64,000 bases of DNA, taken from the NCBI GenBank assembly GCA_963755825.1, contig CAVWLA010000001.1, positions 1,178,001 to 1,242,000 on the forward strand. The letters are read 5' to 3'. Positions 1 to 24,342 of this stretch are shown piece after piece. A program made the translations under genes and the position numbers. Positions within the stretch are counted from its first letter, which is position 1. Every line of letters starts with the position of its first letter. The DNA comes from DATBQN01 sp963755825 (GTDB taxonomy: Bacteria > Acidobacteriota > Thermoanaerobaculia > Multivoradales > UBA5704). The notes below the pieces were generated by a model, which saw nothing but the letters and a program-made list of their open reading frames with translations, did no database searches and was not told where the DNA came from.

Positions 1-1867
1 GGCGCTCGCCGCCTGCGCCGCCGGGGTCGCCGAGCGGCTCCGCCGGCTGGGGGTCGGACGGGGGGCGCGCGTCGCCCTCGCCCTCGAGCGCTCGCCGGAG
101 CTCGCTGCCGCGGCGCTCGGGGTGCTGGCGCGCGGCGCCGCCTGCCTGGCGATCGATCCCGCCATCCCCGACGCCCGCCTCGCCGAGATCCTCGCCGATG
201 CCGGCGCCGCGGCGATCGCCGGCCTGCCGGCGACGCTCGTCCGCCGCTTCGGCCCGGAGAGGGGACCCTCGCCGCCGCCGCTCGCGGTCGACATCGAGGC
301 GATCTGCCGCGCCGCCCTGCGGTCGCTATCGCCGGCGCCCGCGGCCGCCGATCAGCGCCACCGCCTCGCCGCCGCGGCGCACGGCGCGGCCGATCTCGCC
401 TACGTCATCTACACCTCCGGCTCGACCGGGCGGCCGAAGGGGGTCGAGCTGACCCACGACGGGCTCTCCGACCTCCTCGCCTGGCACTTCGAGCGCTTTC
501 CCACCACACCGGCCGACCGCGCCTCGTGGGCCGCCAACCCCGGCTTCGACGCCTCGGCCTGGGAGCTGTGGGGGGCGCTCGCCGCCGGCGCCAGCCTGCA
601 CGTGCCGCCGCCGGCGATCGCCCGCTCGCCGCGCGATCTCTACGCCTGGATGGCGAGCGAGGAGATCACCACCGCCTTCCTCACCACGCCGCTCGCGGAG
701 GCGGTCGTCCGCCTGGAGCCGCCGCCCGGGCTGGTCCTCCGCCTGCTGGTGACCGGCGGCGACCGCCTGCGCCAGGCCCCGGTCCCAGGCGCGGAGTACA
801 CCTTCGTCAACCACTACGGGCCGACGGAGACGACGGTGGTGTCGACCGCCGAGGTGGTCCCACCCGCGGCGCGCTCCGGCGCCACGCCGCCGATCGGCCG
901 GCCGATCACCGGGGCGGCGATCTATCTCCTCGACGAGGATCTGGCACCGGTGCCGGTCGGCGGCCGCGGCGAGATCTGCCTCGGCGGCCGCTGCCTGGCG
1001 CGCGGCTATCTCGACCGCCCCGAGCTCACTGCCGAGCGCTTCGTCCCGCTCCCCGACTGGGACGGTGCCTCCACGGCTCCCGGCGCCCGCCTCTATCGGT
1101 CGGGCGACTTCGGGCGTCTGCTGGCGGACGGCCGCATCGACTTCCTCGGCCGCGTCGACCGCCAGGTGAAGGTGCGCGGCTTCCGCGTCGAGCTGGGGGA
1201 GATCGAGGCGCAGCTCGCGGCGCACCCGGCGTGGCGGGAGGCGGCGATCCTCGTCGAGGAGTCGCCGGCCGGCAGCCGGCTCGTCGCCTGCGTCGTCCCG
1301 CGCGTCTCAGGCGCTGTCTCCGGCTCGGCGCCGGACCCCGCGGCCCTCCGCGACCACCTGCGCGGCCTGCTCCCCGACTACATGGTGCCGGCGCTCTTCG
1401 TCGCCGTCGACTCCCTGCCGCTCAACCCCAACGGCAAGCTCGACCGCGCCGCGCTCGCCCGCCTCGCGGCGCAGGCTGCAACGCACGCCGGCGACGACCG
1501 CGGCGAGGCCGCCGCGGCGGAGCTGCCGCAGGGCCACGTCGAGCTCTTCCTCGCCCGCCTGTGGCGCGAGGTGCTGCGGCTGCCGGAGGCGATGGCTCTC
1601 CGCGCCGAGGACAACTTCTTCGACCTCGGCGGCCAGTCTCTCGCCATGGTCGCCGTGCACGAGAGGATCCGCGCCGAGCTCGACGCCGAGCTGCCGCTCG
1701 TCGAGCTCTTCGAGCACACCACGATCCGCAGCCTGGCGGCGCGGCTCTCCGGCGGCGCGGCGGAGCCGGCGGCGGCGGGCGACCTCGCCGAGCGGGCCGA
1801 GCGCCAGCGCCAGGCGCCGGCCTGGAAAGAGCGCGCCCGGCAGGCGCGGCGCCGGACGGCGTCATGA
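1..1867 (+). CDS. NRPS, 3' part: adenylation domain and carrier protein (5' end outside window)
   Basis: The frame is open from base 2, so the gene begins upstream. What is visible is an adenylation domain from about its second core motif, with the nucleotide-binding TSGSTGRPKG motif near nt 410-440, YGPTE near 820 and the NGKLDR lysine loop near 1430. A carrier domain follows, with its phosphopantetheine Ser in GGQSL at nt 1637-1639. There is no condensation or thioesterase domain after the carrier, so the aminoacyl or peptidyl chain must pass to the next NRPS, two genes downstream. My manual read of the specificity pocket is D-A-W-F-V-G-H-V-V-K, closest to known Leu codes. This alignment was done by eye and is tentative. 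The stop overlaps a possible ATG of the next gene. The domain calls are secure; the substrate is weak. Confidence 0.93.
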   Translation, partial: ALAACAAGVAERLRRLGVGRGARVALALERSPELAAAALGVLARGAACLAIDPAIPDARLAEILADAGAAAIAGLPATLVRRFGPERGPSPPPLAVDIEAICRAALRSLSPAPAAADQRHRLAAAAHGAADLAYVIYTSGSTGRPKGVELTHDGLSDLLAWHFERFPTTPADRASWAANPGFDASAWELWGALAAGASLHVPPPAIARSPRDLYAWMASEEITTAFLTTPLAEAVVRLEPPPGLVLRLLVTGGDRLRQAPVPGAEYTFVNHYGPTETTVVSTAEVVPPAARSGATPPIGRPITGAAIYLLDEDLAPVPVGGRGEICLGGRCLARGYLDRPELTAERFVPLPDWDGASTAPGARLYRSGDFGRLLADGRIDFLGRVDRQVKVRGFRVELGEIEAQLAAHPAWREAAILVEESPAGSRLVACVVPRVSGAVSGSAPDPAALRDHLRGLLPDYMVPALFVAVDSLPLNPNGKLDRAALARLAAQAATHAGDDRGEAAAAELPQGHVELFLARLWREVLRLPEAMALRAEDNFFDLGGQSLAMVAVHERIRAELDAELPLVELFEHTTIRSLAARLSGGAAEPAAAGDLAERAERQRQAPAWKERARQARRRTAS

Positions 1868-1923
1868 GCGGCACCTTGGAGAGTGGAGAGCACGCCGTCC
1901 CCGCTGCCTGGAAAGGGAAGCCC

Positions 1924-3869
1924 ATGTTCCGCATCGTCCTCGTCAACATGCCCTTCACCGCGGTCGAGTTCCCGTCGATCGCCCTCACCCAGCTCCAGGC
2001 TGTGGTTGCCGAGCGCTGCTCGGGCCGCGCCGAGGTCGAGATCTGCTATCCGTCGCACGACGTCTGCCAGCACCTCGGGATCGAGACCTACCGGCGGATC
2101 TGCAACGAGGCCTCCTTCTCGGGGCTCGGCGACTGGATGTTCCGTGATCTCGCCTTCCCCGGGCTGCCCGACAACACCGCCGAGTACCGGCTGCGCTACT
2201 ACCCCTCGCGCCAACACGCCGAGATCTTCGACGAGGCGCTCGCCGCGCGCGCCGACCTCGACCGCCTGCTCGACGACATCGCCGAGCGCTACCGCCTGGA
2301 CGCGGCCGACCTCATCGGCTTCACCTCGATGTTCTCGCAGAACGCCGCCTCCTTCGCCATGGCTCGCCGCCTGAAGGAGATGCGGCCGGAGCTGCTGACG
2401 ACGATGGGGGGCGCCAACTGCGAGTCGCCGATGGGCGAGGAGATCGCCATCCACGTGCCGGCGATCGACTACGTCTTCTCCGGCCCGGCGCTGGTCACCT
2501 TCCCGCGCCTGGTCGAGGCGCTCGTCGACGGCGACGCGGCTCGCGCCGAGCGCCTGAGCGGCGTCTTCACCCACGGCAAGCTGACCGCCGCTTCGGCCGC
2601 GGCTGCTGCGGCCGGCGGACACGCCCAGGCCTTCGGCGAGGAGCTGCCGATCGACGTTCCTGTGCCGCTCGACTACGGCCGCTTCCTCGCCGACTTCGAG
2701 CGCGCTTTCGCCGGCCTCGCGGTCGATCCCATCCTGCTCTTCGAGACCTCGCGCGGCTGCTGGTGGGGCGAGCGCGCCCACTGCACCTTCTGCGGCTTGA
2801 ACGGCTCGACGATGAGCTATCGCGCCATGGCTCCCGACAACGCCAAGGCGCTCATCCGCTCGCTCTTCGCCTACCATCCGCGGGTGCGGCAGCTCTCCTG
2901 CGTCGACAACATCATGCCGCGCGAGTACCCGCGCACCGTCTTCGCCGAGCTGGCGCCGCCGCCCGGCTTCTCGATCTTCTACGAGGTCAAAGCCGACGTC
3001 CCCGAGGAGGACCTGGCGCTGCTCTCCGCCGCCGGCATCGACTCGGTGCAGCCCGGCATCGAGGCGCTCGCCACCTCGACGCTGACCCTCATGCGCAAGG
3101 GGACCACGGCGTCGAAGAACATCGAGTTCCTCATGAATTGCCTGGTGCACGACGTGCAGCCGGCCTGGAACCTGCTCGTCGGCTTCCCCGGCGAGGGCGA
3201 GGAGGTCTACCGCCGCTATCTCGAGGACATCCCGCACCTCGTCCACCTGGCGCCGCCGGCGGGCGTCTTCCCGGTGCGCTTCGACCGCTTCAGCCCCTAT
3301 TTCACCAAGGCCGAGAGCTATGGCCTGAAGCTCCAGCCGCTCGACTTCTATGGCAAGATCTACCCCTTCCCGCCGGCCAGCCTCGCCCGCTTCGCCTACT
3401 ACTTCGCGGACAAGAACCTGGCAGCCCCCTACTTCCTCGCCATGGCGCGCTGGATCGACAAGCTGCGCAAGGCGATCGCCGCCTGGGCGCTGGCCTGGAA
3501 GGGCGGCGAGCCGCCGGTCCTCTGCTTCGAGCGGCCGGCGGGGACGACGGTCCGCGACACCCGCTCGGGCGCCGAGGTGCTCCACGACCTCGGCGAGAGC
3601 GGCCGGCGGGTCCTCGCGGCGCTGGTGCGGCCGGTGGCGGCGACGGAGCTGGCATCGCTCGTCGCCGACCGGCCGGCGCTGTCGCCGGAAGAGCTCGCCG
3701 CCGAGGTCGACCGCCTGCGCCGGCTCGGCCTGATCTTCGAGGACCGGCAGAAGCTGATGAGCCTCGTCTTCCCGCGCGCGCCGCGGGCGCCGCGGGTCGC
3801 GGCGCGCTACCGCGAGCGGGTCCTCCCGCCGCCGGCCGGCGCGGAGCCGGCGCGGGCGAGCGAGGCGCG

Positions 3870-3873
<4 letters not shown>
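1924..3873 (+). CDS. B12-binding radical SAM protein, RiPP-maturation type, inside the NRPS operon
   Basis: A 649-residue protein. Residues 1-200 form a Rossmann-like cobalamin-binding domain that starts directly with LVNMPF, as in the family 'ribosomal peptide maturation radical SAM protein 1'. The radical SAM centre has C279, C287 and C290 in RGCWWGERAHCTFCGLN, a CX7CX2C spacing typical of that family rather than CX3CX2C. I see no DxHxxG in the B12 domain. A small helical C-terminal domain ends in KLMSLVFP. Family members are thought to C-methylate or otherwise modify peptides; here the likely substrate is the NRPS product or a carrier-bound residue, which is inference. I chose ATG 1924 because of the strong GAAAGGGAAG ribosome site and because the paralog at 16512 begins at the same point. 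ATG 1864, overlapping the previous stop, would add 20 residues. Confidence 0.88.
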
Positions 3874-16489
<12,616 letters not shown>

Positions 16490-16511
16490 GAGATTCGACG
16501 AGGAGCCAGCC

Positions 16512-18497
16512 ATGCTCAAGATCGCCCTGCTCAACATGCCCTTCGCCGGCTATCACCTGCCGTCGATCGGCCTGACCCAGCTCCAGTCGGTGCTCCGCGA
16601 GCGCTTCGCAGCCGAGGTCGAGACGCGCGTCGTCTACGCCAGTCTCGACTTCGCCGCCTACATGGGCGTCGATCTCTACCAGCGGGTGGGCGGCGCCGGC
16701 GAGCACCTGCAGGCCGGCTTTCCGGAGTGGTTCTTCCGCGCCGCCGCCTTTCCGGAGCTCGAGGACAACACCGACGCCTATTTCGCGCGCCACTACCCCG
16801 GCCACGATCCCGCCCAGGCCGCCTTCCGCGAGACGGTGCTCGCCAAGCGCCGCGGCGTCCCGGCCCTTCTCGACGCGCTCATCGAGCGCTACGAGCTCGA
16901 CCGCTGCGACGTCGTCGGCTCGACCTCGATGTTCTTCGAAAACGTCGTCTGCTTCGCCCTCGCCCGCCGCCTGAAGGAGCGCAACCCGGCGATCATCACC
17001 GTCTTGGGAGGCGCCACCTGCGAGTCGCCGTCGGGCGAGGAGTACGTGCGCAACGTGCCGGCGCTCGACTACGTGTTCTCGGGGCCGGCGCTCAAGAGCT
17101 TTCCGCGCTTGGTCGCCAACCTCCTCGCCGGCGACACCGCCGCCAACGACCGCATCCCCGGCGTCTTCTCGCAGGCCAACCAGGGGCGCGGCGTGCCGCC
17201 GATGGGCGAGGAGCTCGACATCAACGTCCCCATCGGCCTCGACTACGAGCCCTTCCTCGACGCCCTCGCCGAGAAGCTCCCCAACTATGAGATCAAGGCG
17301 GTGCTCCCCTTCGAGACCTCGCGCGGCTGCTGGTGGGGCGAGCATGCCCACTGCACCTTCTGCGGCCTCAACAAGTCGACGATGAGCTACCGGGCGATGC
17401 GCCCCGACCTCGCGGTCGAGCTGATCCGCTCGCTCTTCCGCTACGCCGATCGCGCCTCGATCCTGATGTGCGTCGACAACATCCTGCAGCGCCAGTACGT
17501 CACCGAGGTTTTCCCCTATCTAGAGACGCCGGAGAGCCTCGCCATCTTCTACCAGCTGAAGGCGAACCTGACCGAGCGCGAGATCGCCGCCATGGCCGCG
17601 GCGCGGGTGCGGCTGATCACCCCCGGCATCGAGTCGCTCTCCACCTCGACGCTCAAGCTGATGGACAAGGGGGTCTCCGCCTTCCACAACCTCCAAGTGC
17701 TCAAATACTGCTCGCTGCACGACGTCCACCCGGGCTGGAACCTCCTCGTCGGCTCGCCGGGCGAGGGCGCCGAGACCTATCGCAAGTACGTCGCCGACCT
17801 GCCGAAGCTGGTCCACCTGCCGGCGCCGCAGGCGATCTTCTCGATCCACTTCAACCGCTACAGCCCCTACTTCGTGCGCGCCAAGGAGTATCAGCTGGAC
17901 CTGCACCCGATCGACTACTACGAGATGGTCTACCCGTTCCCCGCCGAGTCGATCGAGAACATCGCCTACGACTTCATGGACCACAACTTCTCGGCCCAGT
18001 ACATGGTCGACCTCGCCGCCTGGATCACCCCGGTGCGCGCCTGCCTCGAGCACTGGCACAGCCGCCAGGCGGGCGCCGGACAGGCGATGCGGCCGCTCCT
18101 CTTCCTGCGCGAGAGGGACGGCGCCACCATGGTCTACGACTCGCGCGGCGCCGAGCCGCGCGAGATCCCGCTCTCCGACGCCGGCCGGCGCATCCTCGCC
18201 CGGCTCGAGGAGCCGCGCCGGCTCGCCGTCCTGGCGCGCGAGCTCCCCGACCTCGCGGCGAGCGAGCTGGCGGCCGAGATCGACGGCTTCCGCGCTCACG
18301 GCCTGCTCTTCGAGGAGGACGACAAGCTGATGAGCCTGATCCTGCCGCACGAGCCGCCGCCGATGACCTTCGCGGCGGGCGCCCTGAGCTCGAAGGCCCG
18401 CCGCCGCGAGACGGCCGGCGCGGCGGTGGCCGCCGGACCGATCCCGCGCACGGCGCGGCGGGCGGTGCGCAGCGGCGCGCCGCAGGGAGGGGCCTGA
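16512..18497 (+). CDS. Second B12-binding radical SAM protein, RiPP-maturation type
   Basis: A 661-residue paralog of the protein at 1924, with the same layout: an N-terminal cobalamin-binding-like domain opening with LLNMPF, a radical SAM core with C273, C281 and C284 (CX7CX2C, RGCWWGEHAHCTFCGLN), and a helical C-terminal domain ending in KLMSLILP. It starts 22 nt after the NRPS/PKS stop behind a GAGGAG ribosome site, the only real gap in the operon. Two copies in one cluster suggest two separate modification sites or steps on the peptide. The family is named after RiPP maturation, but no precursor gene is next to it. The exact reaction (C-methylation is the usual guess for the family) cannot be read from the sequence. 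Confidence 0.88.
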   Translation: MLKIALLNMPFAGYHLPSIGLTQLQSVLRERFAAEVETRVVYASLDFAAYMGVDLYQRVGGAGEHLQAGFPEWFFRAAAFPELEDNTDAYFARHYPGHDPAQAAFRETVLAKRRGVPALLDALIERYELDRCDVVGSTSMFFENVVCFALARRLKERNPAIITVLGGATCESPSGEEYVRNVPALDYVFSGPALKSFPRLVANLLAGDTAANDRIPGVFSQANQGRGVPPMGEELDINVPIGLDYEPFLDALAEKLPNYEIKAVLPFETSRGCWWGEHAHCTFCGLNKSTMSYRAMRPDLAVELIRSLFRYADRASILMCVDNILQRQYVTEVFPYLETPESLAIFYQLKANLTEREIAAMAAARVRLITPGIESLSTSTLKLMDKGVSAFHNLQVLKYCSLHDVHPGWNLLVGSPGEGAETYRKYVADLPKLVHLPAPQAIFSIHFNRYSPYFVRAKEYQLDLHPIDYYEMVYPFPAESIENIAYDFMDHNFSAQYMVDLAAWITPVRACLEHWHSRQAGAGQAMRPLLFLRERDGATMVYDSRGAEPREIPLSDAGRRILARLEEPRRLAVLARELPDLAASELAAEIDGFRAHGLLFEEDDKLMSLILPHEPPPMTFAAGALSSKARRRETAGAAVAAGPIPRTARRAVRSGAPQGGA

Positions 18498-19792
18498 TGG
18501 AGATCTCCTCGGAGCTGGCGCCGGTCGAGCAGCCGGCCGCTCAGGCGCCCGCCGCGGGGCGCCTGTGGAACCGCAACTTCTTCCTCCTCTGGCAGGGGCA
18601 GACGGTCAGCCGGCTCGGCGACCAGGCGTTCGCCATCGGCATGATGTTCTGGCTGATGGAGACCACCCGGTCGGCGAGCCTCATGGGCCTCCTGATGACC
18701 GCCTCGACGATTCCCGGCGTCCTCCTGACGCCCTTCGGCGGCACCTTCGCGGACCGCCACGCGCGGGTACGCATCCTCGTCGTCTGCGACCTGCTGTCGG
18801 CGATCGGCACTCTCGCCTTCGCCGGCCTCATGTTCTGGAGCCACGCCCAGCCGGTGCTGCTCGCCGGCATCTTCATGCTGGGCATCCTCGGCGGCACGGT
18901 GCGCGCCTTCTTCATGCCGGCGATCAGCGCCGCCATCCCCGACCTGGTGCCGGCGGAGAGCCTCGCCGCCGCCAACTCGGCGAACCAGTTCACCGTGCAG
19001 ACCTCGATGCTCGCCGGCCAGGGCGTCGGCGGCGTCCTCTATCACCTGCTCGGCGCGCCGCTCCTCTTCGTCGCCGACGGCCTGTCGTTCCTCTTCGCGG
19101 CGGTCTCCGAGGGCTTCGTGCGCACGCCGCCGATGCCGGCGCGGCCGCCGGTCCCCGTCGGTCAGGTGTGGAGATCCTTCGTCGCCGAGACGCGCGAGGG
19201 GCTCGACTACGTGCGCGGCAACCGCGGCCTGCGCGACTTCGTCATCATCGCCTCGCTGCTCAACTTCTTCGCCACGCCGGTCTTCGTCCTCTTCCCCTTC
19301 TACGTCTCGAACTTCCTGCGCGCCGGCGCCAACTGGTACGGTTTCCTGCTCGCCGCCGTCTCCGCCGGCTCGATCGCCGGCTTCCTCGCCGCCGGCGCCC
19401 TCAAGCTGCAGGGGACGACGCGCGCCCGGGTGCTGATCGCCGGCCTGGTCGTCGGCCCCCTGCTCCTCGGCATCCTCGGCTTCGTGACCGTGAAGCCCCT
19501 CGCCCTCGCGCTCATCTTCTGCGACGGCTTCGCGATGGGCCTGGTCAACATCTATCTCCTGACGACGCTGCAGTCCTCGACGCCGAACGAGCTCCGCGGC
19601 CGCGTCATGGGAGTCCTCGCCACCCTCGGCGGCGGCCTGATGCCGATCGGCATGGCGCTCGGCGGCTTCGTGGGAGACCTCACCGGCAAGAACATCCCCC
19701 TCATCTACAGCGCCTGCGCCGTCCTCCAGATGGGGGTCACCCTGGCGCTCGCGACGCGCAAGGAGTGCCGGGAGTTCCTGGCGCGGAGCTGA
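18497..19792 (+). CDS. MFS exporter, probable peptide efflux pump
   Basis: A 431-residue membrane protein with about 12 hydrophobic segments and the MFS loop GGTFADRHARVR between helices 2 and 3. It resembles the MFS_3/EntS-type exporters often found at the end of siderophore and NRPS clusters. Its ATG overlaps the stop of the second radical SAM gene (TGATG), so it belongs to the same transcript and is the likely exporter, or self-protection pump, for the product. It is the last gene of the cluster: 28 bp later comes the convergent stop of coaX. The substrate is inferred from position only. Confidence 0.88.
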   Translation: MEISSELAPVEQPAAQAPAAGRLWNRNFFLLWQGQTVSRLGDQAFAIGMMFWLMETTRSASLMGLLMTASTIPGVLLTPFGGTFADRHARVRILVVCDLLSAIGTLAFAGLMFWSHAQPVLLAGIFMLGILGGTVRAFFMPAISAAIPDLVPAESLAAANSANQFTVQTSMLAGQGVGGVLYHLLGAPLLFVADGLSFLFAAVSEGFVRTPPMPARPPVPVGQVWRSFVAETREGLDYVRGNRGLRDFVIIASLLNFFATPVFVLFPFYVSNFLRAGANWYGFLLAAVSAGSIAGFLAAGALKLQGTTRARVLIAGLVVGPLLLGILGFVTVKPLALALIFCDGFAMGLVNIYLLTTLQSSTPNELRGRVMGVLATLGGGLMPIGMALGGFVGDLTGKNIPLIYSACAVLQMGVTLALATRKECREFLARS

Positions 19793-19820
19793 GGCGCCGG
19801 CGCGGCCTTCCCGGACCGCT

Positions 19821-20660
19821 CTAGGCGCCGCGATTGCGGTCGTAGATGAGCTTCAGGCCGACGAGGGTGAGGAGCGGATCGACCTCGCGGATGAAGCGGG
19901 AGCCGGCGGCGATCAGGTCGGCCTGGCCGCCGGTGGCGACGACGGTCTTGAGGCCCGGGATCTCCACCGTCAGGCGCTCCAGGATACCGTCGACCAGCCC
20001 GATGTAGCCGTAATAGATCCCCGCCTGCATGGCGCTCGCGGTGTTGCGGCCGATGAGCTCGGCGGGCTTGCGCACGTCGACGCGGTAGAGGCGCGAGGCA
20101 TGGGCGAAGAGGGCCTCGGCGGAGATGGTGATGCCCGGCGCGATGATGCCGCCGGCGTACTCCCCCGCGGCGTTGACGACGTCGAAGGTCGTCGCGGTGC
20201 CGAAGTCGACCACCACCACCGGCGCGCCGTAGCGCTCGCGCGCCGCCACCGAGTTGACGATGCGGTCCGCTCCCACCTCGCTCGGGTTGTCGTAGCGGAT
20301 CGGCATGCCGGTCTTGACTCCGGGCTCGATGAAGAGCGGCCGGCGGCCGAAGTAGCGCCGCGCCATCTGATCGAGGGTGAGATGGAGCGGCGGCACCACC
20401 GAGGAGATGACGACCGCCTCGGCCTCGCGCGGGTCGATCCCGAAGCGGTCGAAGAGGGGCAGCAGGAGGGCGCCGTACTCGTCGGCGGTGCGCTCGGTGT
20501 CGGTCGACAGCCGGAAGCTCTCGATCGGCTCCTCCGGCCGCGCCGGCTCGGATCCGACCTCCTGCGCGCGATCCTGATAGACGCCGAAGACGGTGTTGGT
20601 GTTGCCGACGTCGACCAGGACCAGCGGGCCGCGCGCGGCGGCCTTTCCCTTCGCGCTCAT
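19821..20660 (-). CDS. coaX: Type III pantothenate kinase
   Basis: A 279-residue protein catalysing the first step of coenzyme A synthesis, phosphorylation of pantothenate. It has the ASKHA-fold phosphate motif VDVGNTNTVFG near the N terminus, EVGADRIVNSVAA, the DFGTATTFDV motif and GGIIAPGI, all typical of CoaX. The ATG overlaps the TGA of birA (ATGA), so the two are translationally coupled, as in many bacteria where birA and coaX are neighbours. About 20 residues precede the usual start of the fold. CoA also supplies the phosphopantetheine arms of the NRPS carriers, but the gene is on the other strand and not part of that cluster. Confidence 0.96.
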   Translation of the reverse strand: MSAKGKAAARGPLVLVDVGNTNTVFGVYQDRAQEVGSEPARPEEPIESFRLSTDTERTADEYGALLLPLFDRFGIDPREAEAVVISSVVPPLHLTLDQMARRYFGRRPLFIEPGVKTGMPIRYDNPSEVGADRIVNSVAARERYGAPVVVVDFGTATTFDVVNAAGEYAGGIIAPGITISAEALFAHASRLYRVDVRKPAELIGRNTASAMQAGIYYGYIGLVDGILERLTVEIPGLKTVVATGGQADLIAAGSRFIREVDPLLTLVGLKLIYDRNRGA

Positions 20661-21478
20661 GGCGTCTCCTCTGCGGCGCTCGCGATCACCTCGCCCGCGG
20701 CGAGCCGAACCTCGCCGCCGTCGTCGCGCACGAGGAGCAGGTGGCCGCGCTCGTCGAAGCCGGCGAATCGCCCCTCGACCTTCTCGTCGCCCGCCCGCGC
20801 GGTGATGCGGTCGCCCGGCCGGTGGACCGAGCGCTGGCGGTAGGCGGCGGCGGCGTAGGCCTCGTCGCCGAGATGCGCCAGCTCGCGCTCGACGGCGGCG
20901 ACCAGCTCCCAGGTGAGCGCCGCCAGGCTGACGCCGCTCGCTCCGTTCAAGGCGGCGAGCGAGGTCGCCCCCTCGATCGGTGTCTCGGCGGCAGCGGTGC
21001 CGCCATGGTTGACGCCGAAGCCCACGATCGCCATGGCACAGCTGCCCGGCTGCAGCAGCGACTCGATCAAGATGCCGCCGAGCTTGCGGCCGCCGGCGAT
21101 GAGGTCGTTCGGCCACTTCAGGCCGCAGGGGCTCGGCAGGTGGGGATCGAGGCCGCGGCAGAGGCCGACGCCGACGAGGAGCGGCAGGGTGGCGAGCGCG
21201 GCGAAGCGGTCGACCGGCCGCGACAGCGTGGCGTAGACCCCCTGCCCCGGCGGCGACCACCAGCTCCGCCCCAGCCGGCCGCGGCCGGCGGTCTGCTCGT
21301 AGGCGAGGAAGAGCGCCTCGGGCACCTCCTGGCACTCGCGGTGATAGTCGGCGGCGACCGCCTTGGCGACGAGGTTGGTCGACTCGACCGTCTCCAGGAC
21401 GGCGAGGTTCTCCGGCCCGCGCTCGCCCGCCGGCGGCCGCAGCGCCAGGATCTCGCCGAGATAGGAGGAGAAATCCAT
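20657..21478 (-). CDS. birA: Biotin--[acetyl-CoA-carboxylase] ligase
   Basis: A 273-residue protein that activates biotin to biotinyl-AMP and attaches it to the biotin carrier protein of acetyl-CoA carboxylase. It shows the catalytic loop AGRGRLGRSW, KWPNDL and GGILIE of the family, and a small C-terminal SH3-like domain. The N-terminal DNA-binding wing of the E. coli repressor form is missing, so it is an enzyme only. It starts 4 nt after the valS stop and overlaps coaX, giving a valS-birA-coaX operon. Confidence 0.95.
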   Translation of the reverse strand: MDFSSYLGEILALRPPAGERGPENLAVLETVESTNLVAKAVAADYHRECQEVPEALFLAYEQTAGRGRLGRSWWSPPGQGVYATLSRPVDRFAALATLPLLVGVGLCRGLDPHLPSPCGLKWPNDLIAGGRKLGGILIESLLQPGSCAMAIVGFGVNHGGTAAAETPIEGATSLAALNGASGVSLAALTWELVAAVERELAHLGDEAYAAAAYRQRSVHRPGDRITARAGDEKVEGRFAGFDERGHLLLVRDDGGEVRLAAGEVIASAAEETP

Positions 21479-21482
21479 GCGC

Positions 21483-24152
<2,670 letters not shown>

Positions 24153-24342
24153 CTCGCTCGCCTGATCGCTCAACGGGGAACCTCTTCCTTTCCTGGGGAT
24201 GCGGCCGACGGAGCGCTGAGCGCGCGGGAGGCTCGCCGGACGGCGCCTGGCGAACCGCCGGAACATGCCGCCAGTGGGGCCGATACCCTGCCGCGAGCGT
24301 CCTGCATCCTGCGGCGAGAGGACGGCCGCGACGGCGACGAGC

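Noticed and set aside
326..1225. Long minus-strand and alternate-frame ORFs across the NRPS genes
   Set aside because: They are open only because GC-rich DNA has few stop codons; their proteins are Arg/Ala/Pro-rich and match no family, while the plus frame holds clear NRPS motifs.
24153..24342. T-box leader before valS
   Set aside because: No T-box GGTGGNACCGCG-like sequence or terminator is visible in the 190 bp upstream.
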